From Oehlia diaphana (lineage: Eukaryota; Glomeromycota; Glomeromycetes; Glomerales; Glomeraceae), in NCBI GenBank assembly GCA_003833135.1, contig QZLH01001003.1, positions 22,786-39,676 on the forward strand: 16,891 bases of DNA, written 5' to 3'. The notes beneath the pieces were generated by a model. The model was not told the DNA's origin. It did no database searches and saw only the letters and a list, made by a program, of their open reading frames with translations. Made by a program: the position numbers and the translations under genes. Every line of letters begins with the position of its first letter. Position 1 is the first letter of the stretch. Positions 1-8,164 of this stretch are shown in pieces.

Positions 1-1781
1 ATCATCTTGCAGACACATGATGGTATAGTTCATAAATACATCAGCTAGTAAGAGTACGTCTGTCTTAAAATATAAGTCATGATATTCTCCAAAATTCTTC
101 ATCTCAAATTCCTGCCATACCTTTTGAGCATGTTCATAATCCTCTTTACTAATATTTTTCTGGCTAAGAAGCGAATAGAAACCCTTTCTAGGTGAGAGGC
201 TTGTTCTGTCGAATTTTTCCCATACATTTGTTCAGTCATATGGGAAAACGCCCTTTCGAAAAAGAAGCTTAATCTTATCTATTGAGTAGCCTTTCTCTGT
301 AAAATGCTTAACACTTAGGGGGAACTTTTGGGTTTTCTCCTAGACATGCTACTAAGTTATCTAAACCCATTGCCATATGCTGAAAACTATCTAGAAATCG
401 GAGTTGATCTACATCCATGGCCTTATACTTTCCAATATTTTCTGGAATGCAATTTAGCTTATCAGCCGTGAACTTGCTCACAACTTTCATAAGCGGATGG
501 GAATCATACTCACGAAAATTATGGTAGATGAGAGGCACTTTCATTTCAAAAGATCCTATCCGCAACTTTTTATTGCAGACATCATGAGCTGGACCTTGGA
601 ACTTACCACTTATATGGTCGTGGTCTTTTACTTTTCGATTGATCCTACTTAAAGCTTTGCTATATTCCTTCTGTGCCTCTTTCTTTTTTGGATGTTCTTT
701 TTCCATACATGTTTCCCATTCTTTGATTTCTAATAAATTATGCTTTGCTTCTTCAAGCTTTTGTACCACCTCTGGTGCTGGTTTTAAAAAAGGTCCCTTG
801 TAAATCCAGCATTCTGTCACTTTATTATACGTTTTCAGATCTCCTAGTGCCATTATCATTTCAGCCGGTGCTCCTATATATTTGCCTGCTTCTCCTTGAT
901 TTTTGTAATGAATCTTTCAAGTGCATCTGGACCTCTGTATAGATCATGACTCATAATCTCATAGTTAAGTGAACTATCCATATGAACAACTACATAACAA
1001 TAGCCACACGGCTTGTGCATCTGTAATCTTTTGGTATGGGTTAACTTCGCCTTCTCTTCAGGGGCTAACTTTTCGGTTAACATTTTTAGATCCCAGAAAA
1101 TGCGATATGGATTTGGTTGTATTTATGATTATAGAAAGCTTTGACACTCCTATTCTTCACTGGCATTTGCAGGTGCTAAGGGGCATTATTTAGACCCTTG
1201 CATTTTGACAAATGTTCATTGTATCTTATCTCTGAAGAGTATATATAAAGACAATAACGGCAGAGGTATTTTTGCCCTTTATATTTGCTATGATTGTATA
1301 CTAGCTTATGTAAATCTTTGATAATACAGTAATGGCTTCTATTATTTTCTGTAATTACTAGAAGATTTATTTGCTTGTATTCATCTCTTCTTCTTTCTGT
1401 AACATAGCGAAAGTTAAGACATTTGTTTTGGTTGTGCCATTTATAGACACATAGACTGATTTCAGGGTTATTTTCTTCAAATTTTTCATAAACTGGTGTT
1501 GAGACTGGTACTGGAATTGGGATGTTTTCCATATTAAGTTCCTTTACGAAATCTCCATATAGCCGATTCAGATTTCTTTCTGGATGAACTTTAACTGGAT
1601 GCAAAGCTCCTAGAACACACCATCTGAAGCACCAGTCATCATTATTTTAAATATTAATAATTCTGTTATTACGTTTTGATATAGTTTTAGGTAAAGGTAT
1701 ATGGGCAGTAGGACTAATCGGATTGAAATCAGATATCTCTATACTAAATTCTTCTATATATTCTGGGTAAGCATCAGACAT
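1..1781 (-). pseudogene. Protein-primed family B DNA polymerase (Polinton / linear-plasmid type), 5' part, broken
   Basis: This is a relic of a DNA_pol_B_2-type, protein-primed replicative polymerase of a selfish element. Reading starts at the ATG at 1781 (MSDAYPEYIEEF) and stays in one frame to 1176 apart from a TAA near 1646. It includes a C2H2-like knuckle (CRYCLYIYSSEIRYNEHLSKC). Later blocks are CGYCYVVVHMD...LYRGPDALERFI (1083-874), an HDHISGKFQGPAHDVCN knuckle typical of these polymerases, an exonuclease-II-like HNFREYDSHP, and at the left edge YHDLYFKTDVLLLADVF, which matches exonuclease motif III (Y-x3-D). Breaks seen: TAG at 1178-1176, TAA at 1088-1086, frame changes near 1085, 870 and 305, and a TGA near 230 where the family has Trp. 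The exonuclease-I DxE segment, expected near 1090-1080, is not recognisable. The polymerase core lies outside the window. Family is confident; Polinton versus linear plasmid is open. Confidence 0.9.
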
Positions 1782-1994
1782 TTGGTATATAGTTAGCTCT
1801 AACCGTCACACTATTACTTGCTTATATAATTTTTTCTTTAATTATTTATTTCCTATATACCTATCACTTTTGATCATAGAAACCCTATCGAAGATAAGCA
1901 TTTACAAGCTTTCTGAAGCAGTTCTAGCTATTGCAAAACTGAAGCATTAACTAATTATTAATTAATCTTTTCGAATCTAGTAATAAAAAGTAGG
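1782..1994. promoter_or_regulatory. Intergenic gap between divergent relics, possible shared promoter
   Basis: The gap separates the start of the PolB relic (-) from the start of the Cys/His-rich relic (+). A TATATAA string at 1823-1829 lies about 40 bases upstream of the PolB start when read on the minus strand. The rest is A/T-rich with no other motif I can name. Calling it a bidirectional promoter is inference from the head-to-head layout only. Confidence 0.25.
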
Positions 1995-2332
1995 ATGATC
2001 AGTGAATATTCTTGCCCATTTCTCTGCAATACTGGAAAGGCTTGTGGAAATCCTAGTACTAGGCCTGAAGGATGTCGCTTTCATTGGAAGGCTAAAAAAC
2101 GTATACCTTATTCTGATTGTGGTAAACCTACTGCTTCAGCTTATGGACGATGCCCATTACATATCAGAAGGTACTATGTTACCCAATACTATAATAGACT
2201 TTGATCAGAATTACAAGAAAGACTTCGATCAGAGATGCGCTTGCAAAGTTTAATATTACTCTCTGCAGGGAATGCTTCCATCCGATAAAATTAGAAGAAG
2301 GAGAATATTGTGATAGTTGCTGGCTAGAATAA
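1995..2332 (+). pseudogene. Small Cys/His-rich (zinc-knuckle) protein, broken
   Basis: The first frame (ATG 1995, TGA 2202-2204) encodes two successive Cys/His modules. One is CNTGKACGNPSTRPEGCRFH (C-x5-C-x9-C-x2-H) and the other contains CGKPTASAYGRCPLH. After the TGA the same frame continues for about ten codons (SELQERLRSE), then a frame change near 2230 leads into DALAKFNITLC and a terminal ribbon CRECF...CDSCW, ending at TAA 2330-2332. Original length would have been about 110 residues. Cys spacing recalls the WRC-like C..C..C..H knuckles of DNA-binding proteins, but I cannot name the family. It lies head-to-head with the PolB relic, so it may be an accessory gene of the same element (inference). 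Confidence 0.6.
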
Positions 2333-2395
2333 ATTAAAAGACCATTTCGGCTAGCTTTATTCCTTAATTTTAGCCAGAATTTAGCTGGGCATTTC

Positions 2396-2860
2396 GTTAG
2401 ACTTGCTTTTTAGTTGGAGCATATTTTTTCGTTAAAGTTTTATACTAATTGATAAGCTAGCCTATGCTGAACCTGTTCTTGACTAAGGAAAAGTTTGGAC
2501 AATTCTGTGGATTTTTCTGAATTTTTACAGGGTGACGTTTTGTTAGATTTATATGACTTGATATGCTATTTTATGAGCTAATCTGCATAGAGACAGTTAG
2601 ACTTATATTACAGAACAGCATATTCTGGGAGAAATTAGGACAGTTAGACTTATTTTTCGTTAAATTATTATACTATTTAATGAGCTAGCTTGTACAGAAG
2701 GCATTTTTGTATATAGAAAAGTTCATTAGATTTTAAAAGTCACATGATTTTTTTTTCGTTAGACTTATTTATAGGGTAATAAAAACCATTAGACTTAAAT
2801 TCATTAGACTTAAGTAGTTAATATGTTATTTTAAAGAGCTAACACGTACAGAATCAATTC
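2396..2860. repeat. Degenerate tandem repeat with GTTAGACTT and GAGCTA motifs
   Basis: A/T-rich stretch in which two short words recur in the same order. (G/A)TTAGACTT appears near 2394, 2596, 2642, 2758, 2788 and 2803. A block ending in (G/A)AGCTA(G/A).. and often followed by GTACAGAA appears at about 2454, 2575, 2682 and 2836. Spacing between the GAGCTA blocks is about 120, 107 and 154 bases. No coding frame is seen. This looks like a decayed satellite or the inside of a non-autonomous element. Confidence 0.55.
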
Positions 2861-2905
2861 CTGATATAATATTTTTTGTTAGATTTAATAAATATAACTG
2901 AAAAG

Positions 2906-3075
2906 TTAATATAGAAATTAAGATTCTAGAGCCATTAGAAGCTTTTCTAATATATTAATAAAAATCAATATGTTTTCTGAAGTTGGAGAACCCACACAGA
3001 ATTAAGAAATATAATATCAAAATTAAGATTCTAGAACTGATAGAAGCTCTTCTAATATAATAAGAAAAATTGATA
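2906..3075 (+). repeat. Two diverged direct repeats, period about 105 bp
   Basis: AATTAAGATTCTAGA begins at 2916 and again at 3021. In each copy it is followed by a TAGAAGCT-TTCTAATAT palindromic core and an A-rich tail ending in AT(C/T)(A/G)ATAT. The copies differ by scattered substitutions. The core (ATTAGAAGCTTTTCTAAT in the first copy) is self-complementary. No coding capacity. Confidence 0.6.
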
Positions 3076-3102
3076 TTATTTTTAATGTTCTATGACTCGT
3101 AC

Positions 3103-3163
3103 ACACAATGTGAAAGTGGGGGCCAGACCTTCAGTCCTTAAACCCCCCACTTTCACATTGTGT
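3103..3163. repeat. Perfect 20-bp inverted repeat (hairpin) with G5/C5 inner ends
   Basis: The left arm 3103-3122 (ACACAATGTGAAAGTGGGGG) is the exact reverse complement of 3144-3163. The 21-base loop begins CCAGACCTTCAG. Both strands are open across the hairpin for about 60 codons only because the sequence is palindromic, so I do not call genes here. No clear target-site duplication was found, so the type of element is unknown. Confidence 0.85.
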
Positions 3164-3558
3164 ACAGTATTAGTATTATATGATAATTTACGAAGTTTAT
3201 ACATTTTTAATGTAAAGCTTTCAAATTTACACATTAGATGTATTTTCATCTGTTTTACAAAATTCACTTATAAATGAAAGGAGGTTTTGGAAATAGATTT
3301 TAACTTTAGTATATGATAATCGATTTTATTGTTTTTGCCAGTCATTTTCAAAATTGAATTTATCAAAAAAACAGTTTTTGTTAAATAATTCAAAAATGGC
3401 CTTCTAAACCTCCTGTATATTCTCTAAGTAAATTTGCAGAGTGAACAAAAATACATCTAATGCAGGAATTTAAAGGTTTTATTTTAAATAAAAAATTTTT
3501 CAGTTTAATTTTTTTTTGGAAAAATTGCTGCGCCATACTACGCCATCAACCTGGCACA

Positions 3559-3723
3559 CATTTCAGACGCAAAAATTACCTTCTTGACCTGTATAACCAT
3601 ATCATCACTCCTCTGCATAATATAAATAAATATTTTATAGCAAGAGGGTCAGTGGAGTGCGATGATTTATGCAGTGTTGGTTAGGTAAGACGGGTCAAGA
3701 AGGTAATTTTTGCATTTCAGACG
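3559..3723. mobile_element. MITE, 143 bp, with 20-bp TIRs and 11-bp target duplication
   Basis: The element spans 3570-3712. Its left end CAAAAATTACCTTCTTGACC is the perfect inverse of its right end at 3693-3712, and weaker inverted similarity continues inward for about 20 more bases. It is flanked by a perfect 11-bp direct repeat CATTTCAGACG at 3559-3569 and 3713-3723. There is no coding capacity. A duplication of 9-11 bp together with fairly long TIRs is characteristic of Mutator-like (MULE) elements, so a MULE-derived MITE is the best guess. Confidence 0.85.
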
Positions 3724-4467
3724 TACCTATACTACATAATAATGCATCATACGACAGGGTTTGTGCAATATCTACATTTTTCACATATACCCTCTTGTCC
3801 AGCATGAGCGAAATTCGATTTGACCCTAAATGTTACACAAGAATTAAACTTTAAGAATTTCATAAATTTTTCTATACACTTAAATAAAAAGCCACTGAAT
3901 TTAATAAAATTTCTTATTTATATCACTTTTAAAGTACTACTTTAATATTAAACATGCTCATGTTACTAATAAACTATGTAGAAAATTTTATTCCATCATA
4001 AGACAAGTACATTATGATATAAAGTAATCTAGTCTGATAGCTTAATAAAAATTGTTTGTTTCATTAAAAATTATGTAGTTTTCAACCCTGATCCAGTCTG
4101 ATCCAGTGCTGTCACCAAGTCTTACTATGAAGAACCTGGGTAATACCTACTTATTACACAAAGTCAATATATTGGTTTATAAACTTTTAAAGTCTGTAAC
4201 ATTTAGTAAAATATATTTCTTCTTTAACCAAAAGTTTTTGCCATTTACGTAGGCAAGTTTAAAATATTTAAAAAAGAAAAAAGATGATCTTTCCTATTGA
4301 AGTTCCTTGTAAAACTTTAAGATCAACATCACGATTATAAAATTACTTCAGCCAATCAGAATTTCAATATTTTATCAAATCAATAAAAGTTTCTCTCATG
4401 TTCTCTTGTCCTCGTATACAGCTGTTTAACCAATAACATTTCGCAAAAAACAGTATAAAACCCAAAA
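3724..4467. other. A/T-rich spacer, no gene seen
   Basis: No coding frame with protein-like composition was found on either strand. One local oddity is a perfect 10-bp tandem duplication CTGATCCAGT at 4088-4107. A TATAAAA string at 4454-4460 sits only 8 bases before the CRN start codon, too close to act as a normal TATA box. Confidence 0.5.
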
Positions 4468-5805
4468 ATGTCAGTCACGTTACTCTGTCTTGTCAAGGAA
4501 ATACACTCGTGAACGCTTTCCCTGTCCATATAGTTGGAAATAGTCTTGTTAGTGACCTTAAGGAGGCTATAAAGTCAAAAAATTTGCAAACTTTTGCTAA
4601 CGTTGACGCCAAGAACATTCAGCTATGGAAGGTAAATATTGGTAGCGATCATCTGACGATCAGTTGAAGAATCTCAAGCTTAATGGGAGTAATGAGTTGA
4701 CCGCAATAAACGAAATTGAAGAGTACTGGTCTGATAAACCGCCTAAGAAACATATTCATGTCCTAGTCGAACCACCCGTGCCCAACTACTGCTTCGAACG
4801 AGGTATTGGAATTAAGGGAGAAACTCACTTCGTTGCAGGCATTACTCAACAAGTCTGTGCATGGTACATATTTTTTCACTTACGGGCCGTTAGCGAAATC
4901 TTCAGGTCATAAGACTAACCCGGTTGTCGCATTATAGCATTCGATGTCATAGTTAGTCCGAAGCGAACGAAGAGTTTTAAGTGGACAGTGAATATCGAAC
5001 ACACGACCCTCAATGGCCTCAGAAACTCCATACGCGTTATGAATTAGACACCAGTATTCGAAAATGATGGAGCAGTACTTAACATGTTAAACGACAGTGA
5101 AAAATTCTCTCATCTTGACCTGCGTGAGATGCTTCAGGTGTTCTTGTCAAAAAGTAACTTCAAGTTCACTGTGTTAATAGAGACTCCTTCGAAGCCCTTC
5201 AACGAATGGACCTTTCCAAAAGTGTGTGAACTATATGGACTTAGCGATGACCTGAATCCTAGCATTTACGTGTATCCCGTTTTTTTCGTGTGGATGTGCA
5301 GACACCAAGAATGAGAAGTACAAAGAAGCGTTGCGTAAGCTTTTGATGAATTGGCATGGGAATCTTGACTATGGTATTGAATCACGTATGACCGGGAGAA
5401 TTATCGGTCTAGTTAAGGTCAAAAAAGATGACTTTAAGCAGGGATTTGTGCAAGCCACTGTACAGTTGGAATCGTCACTAGGTTGTAAGTGCAAAGCAAA
5501 TGAAATGGATGATGGACATGGGTTTGATAAAGTATGAGGAATCGTAACAGATGCAGAGAAATGGTACTTCATGGAATGTACACAAAACAGTGAAGGTAAA
5601 TTATCATTTTTAAGTTGTCAAAGTCTCTATCTGTTGCGTACGAAGATGCGGATATGAAGGGAGAACGGAGAAGATTCTTGGTCATATTATCTGGCTATTG
5701 GAAGAGTCACAAAAGGCAGACTCAGCTGTTAACGAGAAGATAATAAAAAAACATAGGACATTAGGTAATCTTGCGGAAAAATCAGATACTGTAGTTAAGT
5801 CTTAG
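4468..5805 (+). pseudogene. Crinkler (CRN)-type effector, heavily broken
   Basis: CRN proteins are modular host-directed effectors or self-defence proteins with a ubiquitin-like N-terminal header and a variable C-terminal domain. The ATG at 4468 opens a CRN header (SVTLLCLVK..., then NAFPVHIVGN, LKEAIKS, IQLWKVNI) and an EEYW...PPKKHIHVLVEPP segment closing it near 4780. The C-terminal part has KRTKSFKWTVNIEHTTL (from about 4967), FTVLIETPSKPFNEWTFPKV (about 5165-5224), DYGIESRMTGRIIG...VKVKKDDF (5368-5436), then QLESSL, GIVTDAEKWYF and a tail ILGHIIWLLEESQKADSA ending at TAG 5803-5805. The arrangement resembles CRN proteins whose C-terminus is a restriction-endonuclease-like (PD-(D/E)xK) fold. 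At least seven frame changes are seen, near 4498, 4657, 4905, 4937, 5281-5287 (a T7 run), 5615 and 5665. In-frame stops are at 5045-5047 and 5535-5537. The short gap at about 5345-5365 suggests an internal deletion. It is not translatable as it stands. Confidence 0.9.
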
Positions 5806-6316
5806 CGTAGAGAATAAAAAAAATTCGTCATATATCACAGGCAAAGTCCCAGGTCTTTGTATTTATTGTACTTCGTACTTCTATCACCTATATAATGGGA
5901 TGCATCCTGAGCCTTTGTATTTATTTTTTATCTGTATTAATAAAAATTTATTTTTACGATATTTTGACCAGAGCCTCCGGCTGAAATTCATCACAATAAA
6001 TCATTAATATATTATGTATCAATCATATATACACGAAAACACACGCACATGTTTAAAAAATCAAAGTGATCCAAACTGGAATTTCTTTATATCTGATTGA
6101 TCGACTTGCACTGTATTGCTCATAATTTGTATTATAGACATTATAGACATGTTAATATAATTACTGTAATATAATTAATTTATTCTAGCGAAGAAAAAAA
6201 ATCGTGCCAAGAACAAATTATGAATATGGTTCAGTAAATTCTTTAAAAATTTTGATTAAAATAATTAAATAGTATGTCAGAAATACGCTTTTAACTTGGA
6301 AATTATAAGACGCACG
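5806..6316. other. 3' flank of CRN relic and A/T-rich spacer
   Basis: AATAAA at 5813-5818 lies 8 bases after the CRN stop and may be its old polyadenylation signal. A short phrase, CTTTGTATTTATT, occurs twice, near 5853 and 5914. No coding frame is seen. Confidence 0.45.
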
Positions 6317-6415
6317 AAAAAGAAACTTAGCACTACATAATTTTAAATATTTAAAAGGCAATAAATTTATAAAAAGAAACTTAGCACTACATAAATTTTA
6401 ATATTTAAAAGGCAA
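6317..6415 (+). repeat. Tandem duplication, 54-bp unit, two copies
   Basis: AAAAAGAAACTTAGCACTAC begins at 6317 and again at 6371. Similarity continues through ATATTTAAAAGGCAA, with a few substitutions and one indel near the middle of the unit. It lies just beyond the 3' end of the secreted-protein gene, possibly within its 3' flank. Confidence 0.85.
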
Positions 6416-6473
6416 CAATTTCTGATATACAAATAAGTATTGCGATAGAATCTCTTCAGGATCTCAGATCAGT

Positions 6474-6857
6474 TTAAGGAGGACAATCAGGCGCCATGAC
6501 TATCACATATTAGGCAATCATTTGTTATTCAGGGAAGTAAACAATTTTCTACTAAAAAAGAAAAATCTGTACTTACGTGAATGATCCGGACATCCGGCAC
6601 ACCTAAATAGAAAAAACTTATTAAGTATTCTCTAATTACCAATTGGTTCTATTTCTGAAATTGCAAATTACTTACAGAAACGAACAGCAATTAAAGTAAT
6701 CGGTTCCAGTTGTCTTACAATTTGTATAATAATAGATACATTGGCTACAGCATTCATAATAAACTTTAGAGTTAGTTGTAGGACATCTATACTGAGCATT
6801 AATCCTGCTCATAATAATTGAGAAAAGGAGCAAAGTGCCAAAAACATTAAGTTTCAT
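6474..6857 (-). CDS. Small secreted cysteine-rich protein, three exons (candidate effector)
   Basis: Proposed exons are 6857-6676, 6602-6577 and 6499-6474. The product is 77 residues with a clear signal peptide (MKLNVFGTLLLFSIIMSRINA, probable cleavage before QYRC) and a mature chain of about 56 residues. Both introns (6675-6603, 73 nt; 6576-6500, 77 nt) start with GTAAGT. They have branch-like CTTAAT or CCTAAT followed by TTTAG or ATAG. Joining keeps the frame and adds CAGCPDHS and a tail ending DCPP*. The unspliced frame would stop at TAA 6674-6672 with seven cysteines; splicing gives ten, an even number that fits five disulfides and a secreted protein. An alternative acceptor at 6549 would leave an improbable 28-nt intron. 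An ATG at 6908 is rejected because it lies about 11 bases from the TATA box. No breaks are seen. Symbiosis-effector function is inference from size, secretion and Cys content. Confidence 0.8.
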
Positions 6858-6918
6858 ATTTACAATTTCTTTTGTATCTATTGTAAATAGTAGCAATTCT
6901 GATAACATTATCTATCCC

Positions 6919-6926
6919 TTTATATA
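6919..6926 (-). promoter_or_regulatory. TATA box of the secreted-protein gene
   Basis: The minus strand reads TATATAAA here, 62 bases upstream of the chosen ATG at 6857. A start of transcription about 30 bases downstream would leave a 5' leader of roughly 30 bases, which supports the 6857 start over the ATG at 6908. Confidence 0.55.
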
Positions 6927-7034
6927 TTCTATACTTAAGCACAAAAATGATGGTAACAAAAAAAAAATTTTTTTCTCATAGGATGATGGACTGCAGGGAG
7001 GTTTTTTGTGACACTACACAATGGAAACCTATTT

Positions 7035-7331
7035 TTAAAATTTGAAATAATCGTGAATTGTTAGTAGTTCATAACGTACAAGATTTTTGTCAACGCCCAA
7101 TTTTTTTGCTTCGGACATACCAGAAAAGGATTTACCGTGTTTTGTACAATTAAACACAAACTCCATACGACCATAAAAATTCATGCAGTGATTTTGCAAA
7201 TTCCTTAGCCCTTCATATTTGCCGTCAATATTAACTTATAGGATTGGTCCTGTATCGCAACAAAGCGACCGCAGAGGAAGTATAAGTGTATTTATTTCTT
7301 TCGGTTGCACAAGCACAGCCAACTCACATAA
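7035..7331 (-). pseudogene. Unrecognised protein relic with one in-frame stop
   Basis: One minus-strand frame is open for 98 codons except for a TAA at 7238-7236, and ends at TAA 7037-7035. It has no start codon near its beginning. The translation is protein-like and not A/T-biased: ELAVLVQPKEINTLILPLRS, then after the stop VNIDGKYEGLRNLQNHCMNF and FNCTKHGKSFSGMSEAKKLG. I do not recognise the family. It lies back-to-back with the plus-strand relic that starts about 25 bases away, and both sit in a local GC-richer patch. It could be a transposon accessory gene or an exon of a decayed gene. Confidence 0.4.
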
Positions 7332-7355
7332 CTAGCGGATCTTCCGAGCTATTGA

Positions 7356-7809
7356 TCATCTCTCCGGAGTGCAGTAACTACCCGACCTGTTCTGAACTGT
7401 GTTTCTTCACCGGAGGTGGACCGGGACGGTGAAACAAATGAATCTTCAGATGATTCAGAACCAAAGATATGGTCAACAGTAAAGTTTGCCGTATATAGGA
7501 AAGTTACGAATAAAAAGGAGAATTACGCTGAAAGGAAAAAGAACCTATTTCACAACTGGAAAACGTTTTAAAGGGTGTCAACATGTCAATGAATACGAAC
7601 TGTTAATATGAATGAAAGATAAAAGCAACCGCGAATTCTATAGAGATAAACGGCAAACTCGAAAACAGGCAGAACTTCAACTTAAAGAATCTTTTCCTAA
7701 AGACATGATGGTTTTAAAGGAACCTTTACAAAAGGTTTTTGACGCTCTCAATATCTGGGATGACAATATTTGCATTCTTGATGTATATCTGATTCACACA
7801 TCAACATAG
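7356..7809 (+). pseudogene. Unrecognised charged protein relic with frameshift and stop
   Basis: Frame one runs 7356-7571 (TTRPVLNCVSSPEVDRDGET...SSDDSEPKIWSTVKFAVYRK). Just before its TAA, at an A/T run near 7565, the sense shifts to another frame. That frame reads FKGCQHVNEYELLI, then a TGA at 7609-7611, then MKDKSNREFYRDKRQTRKQ through NIWDDNICILDVYLIHTST and stops at 7807-7809. The whole would be about 150 residues, hydrophilic and rich in Lys, Glu and Asp, with no signal peptide or membrane segment. No family was recognised. An AATAAA at about 7899 could be its polyadenylation signal. A single damaged gene is more likely than two small ones, because the two frames abut exactly. Confidence 0.45.
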
Positions 7810-8011
7810 ATTAGACACGTCACAATCAAGCTATATCTTTTTTTACTTATTTATTTCTGCACATGTAAGCTTATACTTTCTGCATTTTTATCCAACAAAT
7901 AAAACTTTATTATAAAAATGAATAAAAAAATGATGGTGTTCAAGGGTCCTATATTACATGTCTCAGTAGACTTTAGATTATATATTTAATTACTACAACT
8001 ACAATGCAGGT

Positions 8012-8081
8012 GTGACTACTGTGACTACGAGTATATAATATCACGTACTTCCACGTAGTCATAGATATCACGTAGTCATAG
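8012..8081. repeat. Short repeats of GACTAC / GTAGTC in both orientations
   Basis: GTGACTAC occurs twice around 8012-8028. CACGTAGTCATAG occurs at 8052-8064 and 8069-8081, a 17-bp period, in the opposite sense. The cluster can fold into alternative short stems. The flanks (7810-8011 and 8082-8164) show no gene. Confidence 0.6.
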
Positions 8082-8164
8082 ACTCATGTAATCACAATAC
8101 TGCAAAGCGACATACAGTAAATCTTAATAATGTAGAACCTTTTTATTTTTACCTCTTATGAAAA

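Noticed and set aside
745..1193. Plus-strand ORFs of 65 and 74 codons
   Set aside because: They are antisense shadows of the PolB relic, whose minus-strand motifs are recognisable.
3082..3277. Two 61-codon frames, one on each strand, nearly identical to each other
   Set aside because: They mirror each other because they cross the 3103-3163 palindrome; no independent coding evidence.
3277..3415. Possible MITE bounded by AGGAGGTTT and AAACCTCCT
   Set aside because: Only about 9 bases match before the arms diverge, and no target duplication was found.
3460..3854. Two plus-strand ORFs around the 3559-3723 element
   Set aside because: They run through the inverted repeats of the MITE and have no protein-like pattern outside it.
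5369..5572. 67-codon minus-strand ORF
   Set aside because: It is antisense to the conserved C-terminal part of the CRN relic.
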